From assembly GCA_017052515.1 (NCBI GenBank), contig JAFHKR010000039.1, positions 62,001 to 126,000 on the forward strand: a stretch of DNA of 64,000 nucleotides. The letters run 5' to 3'. Shown piece after piece: positions 53,286-62,484 of this stretch. Position 1 is the first letter of the stretch, and each line of letters begins with the position of its first letter. Below the pieces are notes generated by a model. That model made no database searches. It was given only the letters and a program-made list of their open reading frames with translations, and was not told the DNA's origin. The stretch comes from Fictibacillus nanhaiensis. Its GTDB lineage: Bacteria > Bacillota > Bacilli > Bacillales > Fictibacillaceae. The translations under genes and the position numbers were made by a program.

Positions 53286-54152
53286 ATGAACGATGTTCAA
53301 ACTGAGCTTCTATTTACAACGTATAAACCCCTCTTGTTTTCATTAGCATATCGAATGCTAGGAAGTGTGCAAGATGCGGAAGATATCGTGCAAGATGCGT
53401 ATATTACTTGGAGTGAACAAGAAATGGATCTTGTTCAGAACCCAAAAGCTTATCTTTGTAAAATCGTCACGAATCGCTGTTTGGATCTGCTTAGGTCTGC
53501 TCGTAAACAACGAGAAACATATGTAGGACCCTGGCTTCCAGAGCCGTTATTAGCAGATAATAAAGAAGACCCAGCGTTACATTATGTAATGAAAGAATCT
53601 CTTTCTACCGCATATTTACTTTTATTAGAGCAGCTATCAGAAACGGAACGTGCTGTATTTTTACTTCGTGAAGTTCTAGAGTATGATTATCGTTTTATCT
53701 CAGAAATGGTAGGAAAAAGTAGTTCAAACTGCAGACAAATTTTTCACCGTGCGAAAAAGGCGATAGGTAATTATACTACTTCTACGTTGTCACCTCCAAA
53801 AGCTTCCGCACTAACTGAACAGTTTGTAGCAGCAGTAGTTTCAGGAAATGTAAGTAATCTATTAAATCTGCTTGCCGTAGATGCAAAGCTCATTTCAGAT
53901 GGTGGAGGGAAAATAAAAGCTGCTCTCGTTCCAATCCTTGGAGCAGAGCGGATCTCGCGCTTCTATATGGGAATCATGGCAAAAACATCGGAAGAACTTT
54001 CATTCAAATATACGAATGTTAACGGCGAACCAGGCATTGTACTGTATGTGGAACAGCAAGTATTTGGTGTTCTGTCCTTACAGATTAAGAATGACTTAAT
54101 ACAAACGATATATTGGGTAGTAAACCCTGACAAACTTACTCACATTACCTAA
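53286..54152 (+). CDS. sigJ: ECF41-family sigma factor with SnoaL-like C-terminal domain (SigJ-like)
   Basis: 288 residues. Region 2 is LLFSLAYRMLGSVQDAEDIV, QDAYITWSEQ and YLCKIVTNRCLDLLRSARKQ, followed by the ECF41 linker YVGPWLPEPLL; region 4 is SETERAVFLLREVLEYDYRF and VGKSSSNCRQIFHRAKKAI. The last 110 residues form a SnoaL-like domain (VSNLLNLLAVDAKLISDGGG, ALVPILGAERISRFY) which in ECF41 factors both activates and restrains the sigma, in place of a separate anti-sigma. It is co-transcribed with the oxidoreductase. Confidence 0.94.
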   Translation: MNDVQTELLFTTYKPLLFSLAYRMLGSVQDAEDIVQDAYITWSEQEMDLVQNPKAYLCKIVTNRCLDLLRSARKQRETYVGPWLPEPLLADNKEDPALHYVMKESLSTAYLLLLEQLSETERAVFLLREVLEYDYRFISEMVGKSSSNCRQIFHRAKKAIGNYTTSTLSPPKASALTEQFVAAVVSGNVSNLLNLLAVDAKLISDGGGKIKAALVPILGAERISRFYMGIMAKTSEELSFKYTNVNGEPGIVLYVEQQVFGVLSLQIKNDLIQTIYWVVNPDKLTHIT

Positions 54153-54172
54153 CAGATACTCGGAGGTACACT

Positions 54173-54736
54173 TTGAAACCAATTTTAATAAATTTCCCAA
54201 CTGAATTTACAACAGATCGACTGCTAATTCGTATGCCAAAGCCTGGTGATGGCAAAGCGATGTTTGAAGCTATTCATGCTTCACTAGACGAATTAAAGCC
54301 TTGGCTACCTTTTGCCCATTTTAATCAAACAGAGGAAGATGTAGAAGTTAATATTCGGGAAGCGCATCTAAAGTTTTTAAGCAGGGAAGATTTACGATTG
54401 CTCGTATTTTTAAAGGACAGCGGGAACTTGATTGCTTCATCAGGATTACACCGTATAAATTGGGAAATTCCAAAGTTCGAGATTGGTTATTGGCTTGATA
54501 CTCGCTATGCAGGAAAAGGATATATGACAGAAGCCGTTAATGGAATTACTGATTTTGCTGTTAAGGAGCTTAAAGCACGAAGGGTTGAGATCCGTTGTGA
54601 CACACGTAATACGAAAAGTGCAGCCATCCCTGAACGGTTAGGATTTACATTGGAAGGTATTCTACGCAATGATTCATTGGAGATTGGTTCAACAACAAAT
54701 CTTCGAGATACTAGTGTCTATGCAAAGATTTTTTAA
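54173..54736 (+). CDS. GNAT-family N-acetyltransferase (RimJ/RimL type)
   Basis: 187 residues, TTG start with CGGAGG upstream. It begins FPTEFTTDRLLIRMPKPGDG, has the acetyl-CoA motif GYWLDTRYAGKGYMTEAVNG and SAAIPERLGFTLEGILRNDS near the end. It resembles ribosomal-protein-serine acetyltransferases (RimL-like, YdaF type). It lies 20 bp downstream of the ECF41 sigma and may share its transcript. Confidence 0.9.
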   Translation: MKPILINFPTEFTTDRLLIRMPKPGDGKAMFEAIHASLDELKPWLPFAHFNQTEEDVEVNIREAHLKFLSREDLRLLVFLKDSGNLIASSGLHRINWEIPKFEIGYWLDTRYAGKGYMTEAVNGITDFAVKELKARRVEIRCDTRNTKSAAIPERLGFTLEGILRNDSLEIGSTTNLRDTSVYAKIF

Positions 54737-54750
54737 TAGGGGGAGAAACT

Positions 54751-55440
54751 TTGGTTACAGCAGTTTTCTTTGATCTGTATGAAACGTTGATTACGGAATG
54801 GGAAAATGGACAAAAGAAAGCCAAGTATTCTATCGAACCTTTAGGATTAGATAAAGATATTTTTAAAGCACAGTGGGACCTAAGAAGAGAGCTTAGAATG
54901 AATGGAACGTTTCCAGATCACCAGAGCGTGTTAAGAGATATTTTAGATTCACAGGGGATTACACCAAACGTAGAAACTATTGAGTATGTTCACCTAAAAA
55001 GATTGTCAGCTAAGAGCATTCCTTTTCAAGAGATCGATCCTCAAGTGATAGAACTGCTTCAAACTTTAAAATCTAATGGGTTGAAGCTCGGTTTGATCTC
55101 AAATGCTGCTCCAGAAGAAGTGGTTGCTTGGGAAACAACTGAACTGTCAGACTACTTTGATGAAGTGATTTTCTCCTATGAGGTACGAGTAGCGAAACCG
55201 CAAAAAGAAATCTATCAACTGGCTTGTGAAAAGCTTGGTGTAATACCGCAAGAATCTGTATTTATTGGTGATGGAGGATCTGACGAATTAAGAGGTGCAA
55301 CAGAAGCAGGAATGACAGCACTTCAAGCGACTTGGTTCTTGCCAACAGTGATCAGTGAGAGAACGACAGGTTATCCAAAACTCAAAAAACCACAAGACTT
55401 ACTGCTTCATGAGAGCATGAAATTTATTAAGGTCTATTAA
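54751..55440 (+). CDS. HAD-superfamily hydrolase
   Basis: 229 residues, TTG start with GGGGGAG upstream. HAD motifs in order: FFDLYETLITEWENG (nucleophile Asp), LGLISNAAPEE (Thr/Ser position), VRVAKPQKEIYQLACEKLG (Lys) and SVFIGDGGSDELRGATEAGM (acidic pair). The second Asp of motif I (DxD) is replaced by Tyr (DLYET), typical of the HAD IA phosphatase/dehalogenase-like subset. A small-molecule phosphatase is the default guess. It lies 14 bp after the acetyltransferase. Confidence 0.9.
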   Translation: MVTAVFFDLYETLITEWENGQKKAKYSIEPLGLDKDIFKAQWDLRRELRMNGTFPDHQSVLRDILDSQGITPNVETIEYVHLKRLSAKSIPFQEIDPQVIELLQTLKSNGLKLGLISNAAPEEVVAWETTELSDYFDEVIFSYEVRVAKPQKEIYQLACEKLGVIPQESVFIGDGGSDELRGATEAGMTALQATWFLPTVISERTTGYPKLKKPQDLLLHESMKFIKVY

Positions 55441-55443
55441 TCT

Positions 55444-55485
55444 AGAGCTAGCACTAAGTTTATCGTGCTAGCTCTCTTTGTTTTG
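55444..55485. terminator. Bidirectional terminator between HAD and MFS genes
   Basis: AGAGCTAGCAC and GTGCTAGCTCT form the stem, followed by CTTTGTTTT. The stop codon of the convergent MFS gene (55460-55462) lies in the loop, so its last codons are part of the stem. Confidence 0.82.
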
Positions 55486-56707
55486 CATTTTTATAATAGA
55501 TTTCTTTTTTATTATGATAATTATACATTAACACATTAAGTGTTATGGCAAACAACATGATTAATATAGATATTCCGATGACAACTTCTTTAACATTTAA
55601 CCACTCACTTAAGAAACTAGCAAATAGGATGATAACAATAAGACTTATACTTTGAAAAAACCCTAACGTTGCTCCAACTCTTCCCATTTTGTTAGACGGA
55701 ATACTTTGTTGGAAAAAAGTTTGGAATCCTGTGTTAGCAAATGATGAAAAGAAACCTAGAATAATGAAACCTATACATGTGGAAAAGAATGAATGAGAGA
55801 AGGCATAAATTCCATACCCTAAACTAAAAAGCGTGGAAGCAAAGCCAATAAGGTAGGGAACAGGAAATTTATTAGCCATTACAGCGAGAAGTAAAGATCC
55901 GGTTAAATAGCCAATTCCGGTTATACTCACAAGCAAACTATATTGACTTTCTGAAAGACCAATAATAGTTTGTGTAAAAACCACTTCTTGAGAATCAAGT
56001 GCAATGGCTAAAGTCATGATCATTTGAAAAAGGATGTATGTAGTTAAAAATAATCGTTGTTTCTTTAAAAAATCACCTACTATCCTCCAGTCATTTATCA
56101 TTAATCTTATTTTGCTAGAATAGGAAGAAGAAACCCCTTGTTTATCATATAAACTTGGTAGAAAAGAAAGCATGCATGCTGAAAAAAGGAAGGAAACGGC
56201 ATTACACCAGATTGCAAAGTTATACGAACCAAAGTGGACGAGTGCCCCAGCGATAGCTGGTCCGATAACAAGCGCACCAGTCGTTAGAACAGAAGCTATT
56301 GAATTATAGCGTAGCCATTTTTCTTTTGGGACGAGTTGAACAGTGTAAGCTGATGATGCCGGATTGAAGAATGAACTGCAGAGACTAACGGCAAAAAGAA
56401 CACTATAAATCATCCATAACTCTGATAAGAAGGGGATTAATGCAACAAGTAGCGCACGCATAATATCAGTAATCATCATGATTGTTTTTTTATTTAAACG
56501 GTCGATCAAACTCCCTGACCATAAGCTTGTCACAACTCCAGCCAGAGGACCGACCAACCATAAACCAGCAACTGCTGCAACAGATCCCGTTTTTGCAAAG
56601 ATAAATAAATTTAAAGAAACTAAGTAGATAAAGTCACCAATATATGAAATACCCACCGCAGATAACAATAGGGCGGGAAATTTCCACGCGCTGTTTAGTT
56701 TCCTCAT
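55460..56707 (-). CDS. MFS transporter (12-span, permease of unknown substrate)
   Basis: 415 residues from the ATG at 56707, which has AGGAG 8 bp upstream inside the preceding gene. About 12 membrane segments; motif A reads SLWSGSLIDRLNKKTIMMIT. It resembles the macrolide-efflux/enterobactin-exporter-like branch. It overlaps the ArsR-type regulator gene by one base (TAATG), so the two are coupled, and the regulator most likely controls this exporter. The substrate cannot be inferred. Confidence 0.9.
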   Translation of the reverse strand: MRKLNSAWKFPALLLSAVGISYIGDFIYLVSLNLFIFAKTGSVAAVAGLWLVGPLAGVVTSLWSGSLIDRLNKKTIMMITDIMRALLVALIPFLSELWMIYSVLFAVSLCSSFFNPASSAYTVQLVPKEKWLRYNSIASVLTTGALVIGPAIAGALVHFGSYNFAIWCNAVSFLFSACMLSFLPSLYDKQGVSSSYSSKIRLMINDWRIVGDFLKKQRLFLTTYILFQMIMTLAIALDSQEVVFTQTIIGLSESQYSLLVSITGIGYLTGSLLLAVMANKFPVPYLIGFASTLFSLGYGIYAFSHSFFSTCIGFIILGFFSSFANTGFQTFFQQSIPSNKMGRVGATLGFFQSISLIVIILFASFLSEWLNVKEVVIGISILIMLFAITLNVLMYNYHNKKEIYYKNAKQRELAR

Positions 56708-57144
56708 TACGCATTCTCCTGAAACGTGCAATAGACCTTATATTCTTTTTTAGTGCTATCATTTGTGACTTGGCTCTCCCATCGAACGAAAAGCTGTTCT
56801 AACTCTAGCAGGAACTGCTTCTTCTCTTCATCATCAAGTAAAAGGTTGGTTGAAATAGACGAGGGTTTAGTGTTATCTTCGTCAATTAATTCAAAACGAG
56901 TGGATTTAGAGCGATAGTATTTTTCTATGATTCCACCTTTCCTTTGTTCTTTTACAAGTTCTAAAATGCCTCCGTTAAAAAGAAGTTGGATGTGGTAATG
57001 AACGGTTCCAGCCGTTTTTCCCAGTTTATCAGCAACTTCTTTTGCCGTTAATTCCTCATCCTTCAATAAGTGGATAATTTGAATACGTGTCGCATTCGCA
57101 ATTAACTTTTGTTGATCTGCTGATATGGAAAGCGAATTAGTCAT
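56707..57144 (-). CDS. ArsR-type winged-helix regulator
   Basis: 145 residues. The HTH is LIANATRIQIIHLLKDEELT, AKEVADKLGKTAGTVHYHIQ, then LFNGGILELVKEQRKGGII as the wing, a form seen in ArsR-like regulators of drug exporters. The C-terminal half (LLDDEEKKQFLLELEQLFVR) is a helical dimer or effector region. No cysteine metal-binding pattern is present, so a metal role is unlikely. It is the first gene of a two-gene operon with the MFS transporter. AAGGGGG precedes the ATG. Confidence 0.88.
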   Translation of the reverse strand: MTNSLSISADQQKLIANATRIQIIHLLKDEELTAKEVADKLGKTAGTVHYHIQLLFNGGILELVKEQRKGGIIEKYYRSKSTRFELIDEDNTKPSSISTNLLLDDEEKKQFLLELEQLFVRWESQVTNDSTKKEYKVYCTFQENA

Positions 57145-57392
57145 TTGTTATGCCCCCTTAATCTAATTATATAAATCATTCTATTTTTTTAGAACAGCTC
57201 CTTCTTTTTATTTAACAAAATTTAAGTAAAAAAGAACTACAAAGAAAATATGCCATCGGACACTATGATTTCACTTCCTGTTTTTTACGCTAGTAACAAC
57301 TAATTAACTTTCTGAAAATTCATATAAATAGAGTTTGAGAGGTGATATGATGTTGCATACAAAGTAAATAAAAGGAAATTGGAGGCGTAACT

Positions 57393-59024
57393 ATGACAAA
57401 GAAGAAGTGGGTTGCAATGGGGATTGCGGCAACATTAATCACAGGTGCGTTCGGACCATCAGCAATGGCTGCCACAGAGCAAGTAAAGGTGAAAGTAAGC
57501 AGTGATTCAGGAACTCCAGCTTTTCTTGCAGGTAAGTTATCTTCTAAATCAAATGCTTCAGCACAAAATGTACTGTTTGATTATGTAAACAGTCATAAAT
57601 CGATCTTTAAATTAGGAAATGCACAAGCAGAAGAGTCCTTTTCTATTTTAGAGAGTACAAAAGAAGCGAACGGAAATACGGTATTAAGGCTTCAGCAAGA
57701 ATACAAAGGTGTTCCAATTTGGGGTTATACGCAAGTGGCACACATTAATAAAAACGGTGAACTTACTGTGATCTCGGGTGAAGTTGCACCAGAAATGGAC
57801 AAGCAATCAAAGTTAAATAACGCAAAGCAGATCAGTGGTAAAAAAGCGGTGGGAATTGCTACTGCAGCACTTGGTTTAAAACCGGAGTATGAGAAGAAGC
57901 CAAAAGCGGAAAAAATCGTACTGATGAAAGACGGCAAAGCGCATTTTGTTTATCTTGTGAACTTAAATTACTTAACACCTGAGCCGGGGAACTGGAACTA
58001 TTTTATTGATGCACAGTCAGGTGAAATCCTCAATCGGTATAATGACATGCACGAAGTAACAGGAACGAACACGACTGGAACTGGAAAAGGTGTACTAGGT
58101 GATTCAAAAACACTGAACCTCACATTATCCAGCGGAAAGTATTATATGCAAGATAATACACGTGGAAACGGAATCTTCACGTATGATATGAAGAACCGTA
58201 CGTTCCTTCCTGAATTTTTCTTGCCTGGAACATTGTACAGTGGAACGGACAACCTGTTCGACAGCTCATACGATCAAGCAGTCGTTGATGCTCATTACTT
58301 TGCTGGTTTAACCTATGATTATTATAAAAATACACACGGACGTAACTCGTATGATAATAAAGGAGCGCAGATTAAATCGTCTGTTCACTTTAATAAAAAT
58401 TACAATAATGCATTCTGGAACGGTTCGCAAATGGTATACGGGGACGGTGACGGCACGAACTTTATCGCCTTCTCTGGCGGAATTGATGTAGTCGCTCATG
58501 AATTAACGCATGCCGTAACTGATACGAGTTCAGATCTTGTCTACCAAAATGAGTCAGGTGCTTTAAATGAAGCGATGTCTGATGTTTTTGGCACATTAGT
58601 AGAGTACTATAACGGTAAAAATCCTGATTTTGAAATCGGTGAAGATGTATACACACCTGCAGTAGCAGGAGACGCTCTTCGTTCCATGTCAGATCCGGCT
58701 AAGTACCAAGATCCTGATCACTATTCTGTTCGCTATACTGGCACTGGTGACAACGGAGGGGTTCATATCAACAGTGGAATCATTAATAAAGCAGCATACC
58801 TTCTTAGTGAGGGCGGCAGTCATTATGGCGTTTCTGTTACCGGAATCGGAAGGGACAAGCTAGGCGCAATCTTCTATCGTATGAACACGGTATACTTAAC
58901 GTCATCTTCGAACTTCAGTCAGGCGAGAGCAGCGGCAGTCCAGTCTGCAACAGACCTATATGGAGCCTCCTCACAAGCTGTAACGTCAGTAAACCAGGCA
59001 TTTAACGCAGTAGGCATTCAATAA
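57393..59024 (+). CDS. Secreted M4 metallopeptidase (thermolysin/bacillolysin type)
   Basis: 543 residues as a pre-pro-enzyme. A signal peptide ([20 protein letters not shown]) leads to an FTP/PepSY propeptide ([20 protein letters not shown]). The mature enzyme has the zinc motif [13 protein letters not shown] with His 369 and 373, and the third ligand Glu 393 in NEAMSDVFG (20 residues after His 373, as in thermolysin). [19 protein letters not shown] carries the transition-state histidine region. It is an extracellular neutral protease. GGAGGCGTAACT precedes the ATG. The promoter region was not resolved. Confidence 0.96.
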   Translation: MTKKKWVAMGIAATLITGAFGPSAMAATEQVKVKVSSDSGTPAFLAGKLSSKSNASAQNVLFDYVNSHKSIFKLGNAQAEESFSILESTKEANGNTVLRLQQEYKGVPIWGYTQVAHINKNGELTVISGEVAPEMDKQSKLNNAKQISGKKAVGIATAALGLKPEYEKKPKAEKIVLMKDGKAHFVYLVNLNYLTPEPGNWNYFIDAQSGEILNRYNDMHEVTGTNTTGTGKGVLGDSKTLNLTLSSGKYYMQDNTRGNGIFTYDMKNRTFLPEFFLPGTLYSGTDNLFDSSYDQAVVDAHYFAGLTYDYYKNTHGRNSYDNKGAQIKSSVHFNKNYNNAFWNGSQMVYGDGDGTNFIAFSGGIDVVAHELTHAVTDTSSDLVYQNESGALNEAMSDVFGTLVEYYNGKNPDFEIGEDVYTPAVAGDALRSMSDPAKYQDPDHYSVRYTGTGDNGGVHINSGIINKAAYLLSEGGSHYGVSVTGIGRDKLGAIFYRMNTVYLTSSSNFSQARAAAVQSATDLYGASSQAVTSVNQAFNAVGIQ

Positions 59025-59034
59025 ATGTTGATGT

Positions 59035-59067
59035 AGCTAGAACCATGTTCGGTGGTTCTAGCTTTTT
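59035..59067 (+). terminator. Intrinsic terminator after the metallopeptidase
   Basis: AGCTAGAACCA and TGGTTCTAGCT form an 11-bp stem, followed by TTTTTC. Confidence 0.88.
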
Positions 59068-59123
59068 CTATGAGGAAATATCGAATATCGACGATTACAG
59101 AGGCGTGGCATGGTGGTTGAGAG

Positions 59124-59277
59124 ATTCGTGGATTGAGGCTGAAACTCGTGGAATGGGGAGCGAAACTCGTGGATTGAGAGCCAAAACTTGTGGATTGAGG
59201 GCCGAAACTCGTGGATTGAGAGCGAAGAAAACTCGTGGATTGAGAGCGAAAACTCGTGGATTGAGAGCGAAACCCAG
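59124..59277. repeat. Degenerate tandem array D, seven clear units of about 21 bp
   Basis: TGGA (in the context ACTCGTGGATTGAGAGCGAA) recurs at 59129, 59149, 59170, 59191, 59212, 59236 and 59257. Spacings are 20, 21, 21, 21, 24 and 21; the 24 is one unit with an extra GAA. Weaker relatives continue on both sides. The near-multiple-of-three period creates long open frames on both strands (repeats such as RGLRAK), which are by-products. It lies after the protease terminator and before the AraC-type gene. Confidence 0.9.
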
Positions 59278-59417
59278 GAATTGAAAGCTCGATCTCATGA
59301 AATTAACCCTCATTAGCAGGGCTGCTTCTGTCGATATAGAATAAATAAAACGGTAACTTAGCAAAAAAGGTTAAGAACGAATGGATGTTCGTGTATATGA
59401 TGGAAGTAGGGTAGGTG

Positions 59418-60320
59418 ATGGAGATGGATTATGAAGTGTGCATTCAACGGACACTCGATTATATTGAAGAGAATTTACAGAATCGTATTACATTAGAGGA
59501 GCTTGCAGAGCTCGCTTGCTTCTCACCTTTTCATTATCATAGGGTGTTTCAATTTTTAGTCGGTGAATCTGTTATGGATTATGTGCGGAAAAGAAGACTC
59601 TCACACGCGGCAAAGCGATTGTTGCAATCTGACGATAAAGTGATCGATATCGCTTTCGATCTAGGGTTTCACTATCATGAATCGTTTAACCGAGCTTTTA
59701 AAAAACAGTATGGCCGTTCGCCGCGAGAGTACCGTCATGCATCTGTTCATCCCGTCTCACTTCATCAAAGGACTTACCTGAATATGAATCGTTATACAGG
59801 AGGAATGAACATGGAAATGAAAATCATTAAAAAACCAGCTTTCCACATCATCGGGTATGACTTAAACACACGAAATACAGATGGTCAAAATAATTTAGAC
59901 ATTCCAAAGTTTTGGCAGAATTATATTCAAAATAAATTAGGAGAAAAGATTCCAAATCCTTTAAACAGAAACCAGGAACTTGGATTGTGTACAGAATACA
60001 ATACAACAACAGGTGAGTTTGTTTATATGATTGGAATGGAAGTGGAGAAGGGAACACCGGCTCCAGAGGGAATGTCCTATAGAAGTTTTCAAGAAATGGA
60101 GTACGCCGTTTTTACAACGCCAAAAGCCTCAGAAGAAAATTTCGTACAATCGATCCAGCAAACATGGGTTGAAATCTTCTCCAATTGGTTTCCGGATTCA
60201 GGATATGAGCATAATGGAAAATTAGAGTTTGAGCTCTATGATGAACGATGTTATGGAGATGAAAACAAACAGATTGACATCTATATTCCACTCGTGAAAA
60301 AAGCAGAAAAAGTGAAATAA
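59418..60320 (+). CDS. AraC-family regulator with GyrI-like effector domain
   Basis: About 300 residues. The double helix-turn-helix lies at the N-terminus: ITLEELAELACFSPFHYHRV and KVIDIAFDLGFHYHESFNRA, then FKKQYGRSPREYR. The C-terminal half (about 160 residues, with KIIKKPAFHIIGYDLNTRNT and KLEFELYDERCYGDENKQID) is a GyrI-like/effector-binding fold, which senses small hydrophobic ligands in relatives such as SoxS/Rob- or BmrR-like proteins. ATG starts at 59418 or 59424 are both possible. It has its own terminator; the target gene is not apparent. Confidence 0.92.
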   Translation: MEMDYEVCIQRTLDYIEENLQNRITLEELAELACFSPFHYHRVFQFLVGESVMDYVRKRRLSHAAKRLLQSDDKVIDIAFDLGFHYHESFNRAFKKQYGRSPREYRHASVHPVSLHQRTYLNMNRYTGGMNMEMKIIKKPAFHIIGYDLNTRNTDGQNNLDIPKFWQNYIQNKLGEKIPNPLNRNQELGLCTEYNTTTGEFVYMIGMEVEKGTPAPEGMSYRSFQEMEYAVFTTPKASEENFVQSIQQTWVEIFSNWFPDSGYEHNGKLEFELYDERCYGDENKQIDIYIPLVKKAEKVK

Positions 60321-60330
60321 GATGTATGAT

Positions 60331-60365
60331 AGCCCTTTTTGCTCCATGAGCAGAAAGGGTTTTTG
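60331..60365 (+). terminator. Intrinsic terminator after the AraC-type gene
   Basis: CCCTTTTTGCTC pairs with GAGCAGAAAGGG with one mismatch around CAT, followed by TTTTTG. Confidence 0.75.
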
Positions 60366-60452
60366 AATCTTAAAAAATGGGATTTTGTGTTAAAATTATA
60401 TTCTGAATATTAATGAAAATCCAAGCGATAAACGAGGAAGGATACATCGAAT

Positions 60453-61580
60453 ATGAAGTTTACGATTGACCAAAAATTATTCAGTAAAGCTCTTTCTGAT
60501 GTTGGAAGCGCTGTTTCTCAAAAATCCCTCGTTCCCATTCTTTCAGGCATAAAGGTTATAGCAGAGGATGAGGGGATAACACTCATAGGAACAAACTCAG
60601 ATATTATCATCAAACGGTTTATTCCTAGAGACGAAACGTCCCGAAATATCAGAATTGATCAAACAGGGAGTGCTGTAGTTTCAGAGCGTTATTTTACAGA
60701 ACTCATTCGCAAGCTACCTGAAGACGTTAATATTGAAGTAGATGATAAGCAAGTGGTAAAGGTTAGATCGGGTAACATTTTTACTCAACTGAATGGGTTT
60801 AGAGCGGACGAATATCCACAGTTACCTGAGATCAATGGAACAAACTCAATCAGTATGGACGCAAAAGAATTAAAAGAGGTCATTAAACAAACCGTTTTTG
60901 CTACAGCTAAGAATGAAACGAGGCCAGTCCTTACGGGTGTTCATTTTAGGTTTTCAAACAACCAGCTTACGGCCGTTGCGACTAATTCACAAAGGTTAGC
61001 ATCTAGAATAAATGATGTATACGTAAAGCAAGAGACGTCATTCATTGTTCCAAGCTCCAGTTTGAATGAACTTGTAAAACAAACCAGTGATTATTCAGGT
61101 ATCGTAAAAATCAACTCTTCAGACGGATATATCCTTTTTGAAACAGATCAGGTTTCTTTGTATTCTAGATTGATTTCGGGTCAGTATCCGAATACGTCCA
61201 AACTCATTCCGAATGAACAAAAAACAATGTTGAGTTTAAATAAAGAACGTCTCGAAAAAGGAATTGAACGGGCCTGCTTATTTGCTGGTGAATGGAAAAA
61301 CAACAATATTACGTTAAGTATTAGGAATCATAAACTTTGCATCTCATCAGGCTCTTCTGAAATGGGGCAAATTCAGGAATTACAAGAAATTATGGACTTA
61401 ACAGGCGACGCCGATCTTAAGATTTCGATTGATGGTCACTTTTTAAAGGAAGCTTTACATACGATTAAGGACGAAGAGATCAACATAAAATTCAACGGCG
61501 CAATGAGACCAATCGTGATTGAATCTACACATGAAGTATCAACATATCTTCATCTGATCTCGCCAGTTAGATCCTATTAG
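60453..61580 (+). CDS. dnaN: DNA polymerase III beta subunit (sliding clamp) paralogue
   Basis: 375 residues, full length, with all three clamp domains: MKFTIDQKLFSKALSDVGSA with VPILSGIKVIAEDEGITLIG, then the second domain from ETRPVLTGVHFRFSNNQLTA, and the third ending in STYLHLISPVRSY. The canonical C-terminal tail (LxLPVRTY-like) is altered to SPVRSY. It forms a ring dimer around DNA and tethers polymerases. It does not sit next to dnaA/recF, so it is most likely a second clamp, as some Bacillus carry. It is the first of five tightly spaced genes. Confidence 0.93.
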   Translation: MKFTIDQKLFSKALSDVGSAVSQKSLVPILSGIKVIAEDEGITLIGTNSDIIIKRFIPRDETSRNIRIDQTGSAVVSERYFTELIRKLPEDVNIEVDDKQVVKVRSGNIFTQLNGFRADEYPQLPEINGTNSISMDAKELKEVIKQTVFATAKNETRPVLTGVHFRFSNNQLTAVATNSQRLASRINDVYVKQETSFIVPSSSLNELVKQTSDYSGIVKINSSDGYILFETDQVSLYSRLISGQYPNTSKLIPNEQKTMLSLNKERLEKGIERACLFAGEWKNNNITLSIRNHKLCISSGSSEMGQIQELQEIMDLTGDADLKISIDGHFLKEALHTIKDEEINIKFNGAMRPIVIESTHEVSTYLHLISPVRSY

Positions 61581-61592
61581 GGAGTGTGGTAC

Positions 61593-62474
61593 ATGATACA
61601 AAAAGATGGAGAATATCAGCTACTCATTAATGAGGTAGGTCATTGGATAAAAATTGAGGGGAGCTTAAATAAAACGATACCCTTAGTAATTATCCATGGA
61701 GGTCCTGGAGGCAATCATTATGTTTTTGAGCGAACTGCAGGGCCAAAGCTGGCGGAGGAACGAACGGTTATTTATTACGAACAAAGAGGTTGCGGTAGAA
61801 GCGAAATACCATACTCTGAGGATGCATATTCAATAAAGTTATTAATAAAAGATTTCTATTGCCTACTAGAGCAGCTCGGCATCAAGAAAGTAGATATATT
61901 AGGTTATTCTTTCGGAGGTGAGTTAGCGTTAGAAATTGCTCTTTCTTATCCAGAAATAATCAATAAAATCGTTCTTTCAGCTCCAAGTTTAATGTTTTCG
62001 GATACCGTTTTTCAAATTCAGATACAAGGTTTTAAAACGATAGGTGATGAAAGATTCTTAGAAAGAATGGAGAAAATACTATCTCAAAATCTATCCATAA
62101 AAGAAAAATGGGAAAATGTTTGGTCACTCGCTGATTCGGAAGTAGTTGATCGTTTTTTATTTGAAGACCAAAAGGTAGCTAAGTGTAACAGACGGTTATG
62201 GGAAAACAGCGGCTTGAGTAACACAGGGAAAATGATGAAGGCACTTCAAATGAACCCTCCGTGTCCCCCTCTTGAAAAACGATTAAACCAAATTAAGCAT
62301 CATACGCTTATCTTAACGGGTATCCACGATCGAAATACGGGTTTGAAGATATCAAATATTATTGAACAGAAACTATCGAACAGTAAGTTAGAGAAATTTA
62401 AAAACAGTGCGCACTTTCCAGATTTAGAAGAAGAGAAAAAATTTGTAACAACGACATTAGAATTTTTAAGATAG
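61593..62474 (+). CDS. Alpha/beta hydrolase (proline iminopeptidase-like)
   Basis: 293 residues from the ATG at 61593, with GGGAGTG upstream; the frame is open nine bases earlier. The fold is shown by IPLVIIHGGPGGNHYVFERT (oxyanion loop), VIYYEQRGCGRSEIPYSEDA, the nucleophile motif GYSFGGELALEIA and LILTGIHDRNTGLK plus FKNSAHFPDLEEE with the catalytic histidine. The HGGPG and DQRG-like YEQRGCGRS patterns are typical of S33 prolyl aminopeptidases, but the substrate remains open. It is 12 bp behind the clamp gene. Confidence 0.9.
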   Translation: MIQKDGEYQLLINEVGHWIKIEGSLNKTIPLVIIHGGPGGNHYVFERTAGPKLAEERTVIYYEQRGCGRSEIPYSEDAYSIKLLIKDFYCLLEQLGIKKVDILGYSFGGELALEIALSYPEIINKIVLSAPSLMFSDTVFQIQIQGFKTIGDERFLERMEKILSQNLSIKEKWENVWSLADSEVVDRFLFEDQKVAKCNRRLWENSGLSNTGKMMKALQMNPPCPPLEKRLNQIKHHTLILTGIHDRNTGLKISNIIEQKLSNSKLEKFKNSAHFPDLEEEKKFVTTTLEFLR

Positions 62475-62484
62475 GGGTCCCAGG

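Noticed and set aside
59045-59284. 79-residue repeat protein and its 89-residue antisense partner
   Set aside because: Both frames are by-products of the 21-bp array; no ribosome binding site fits, and the frame starts inside the protease terminator.
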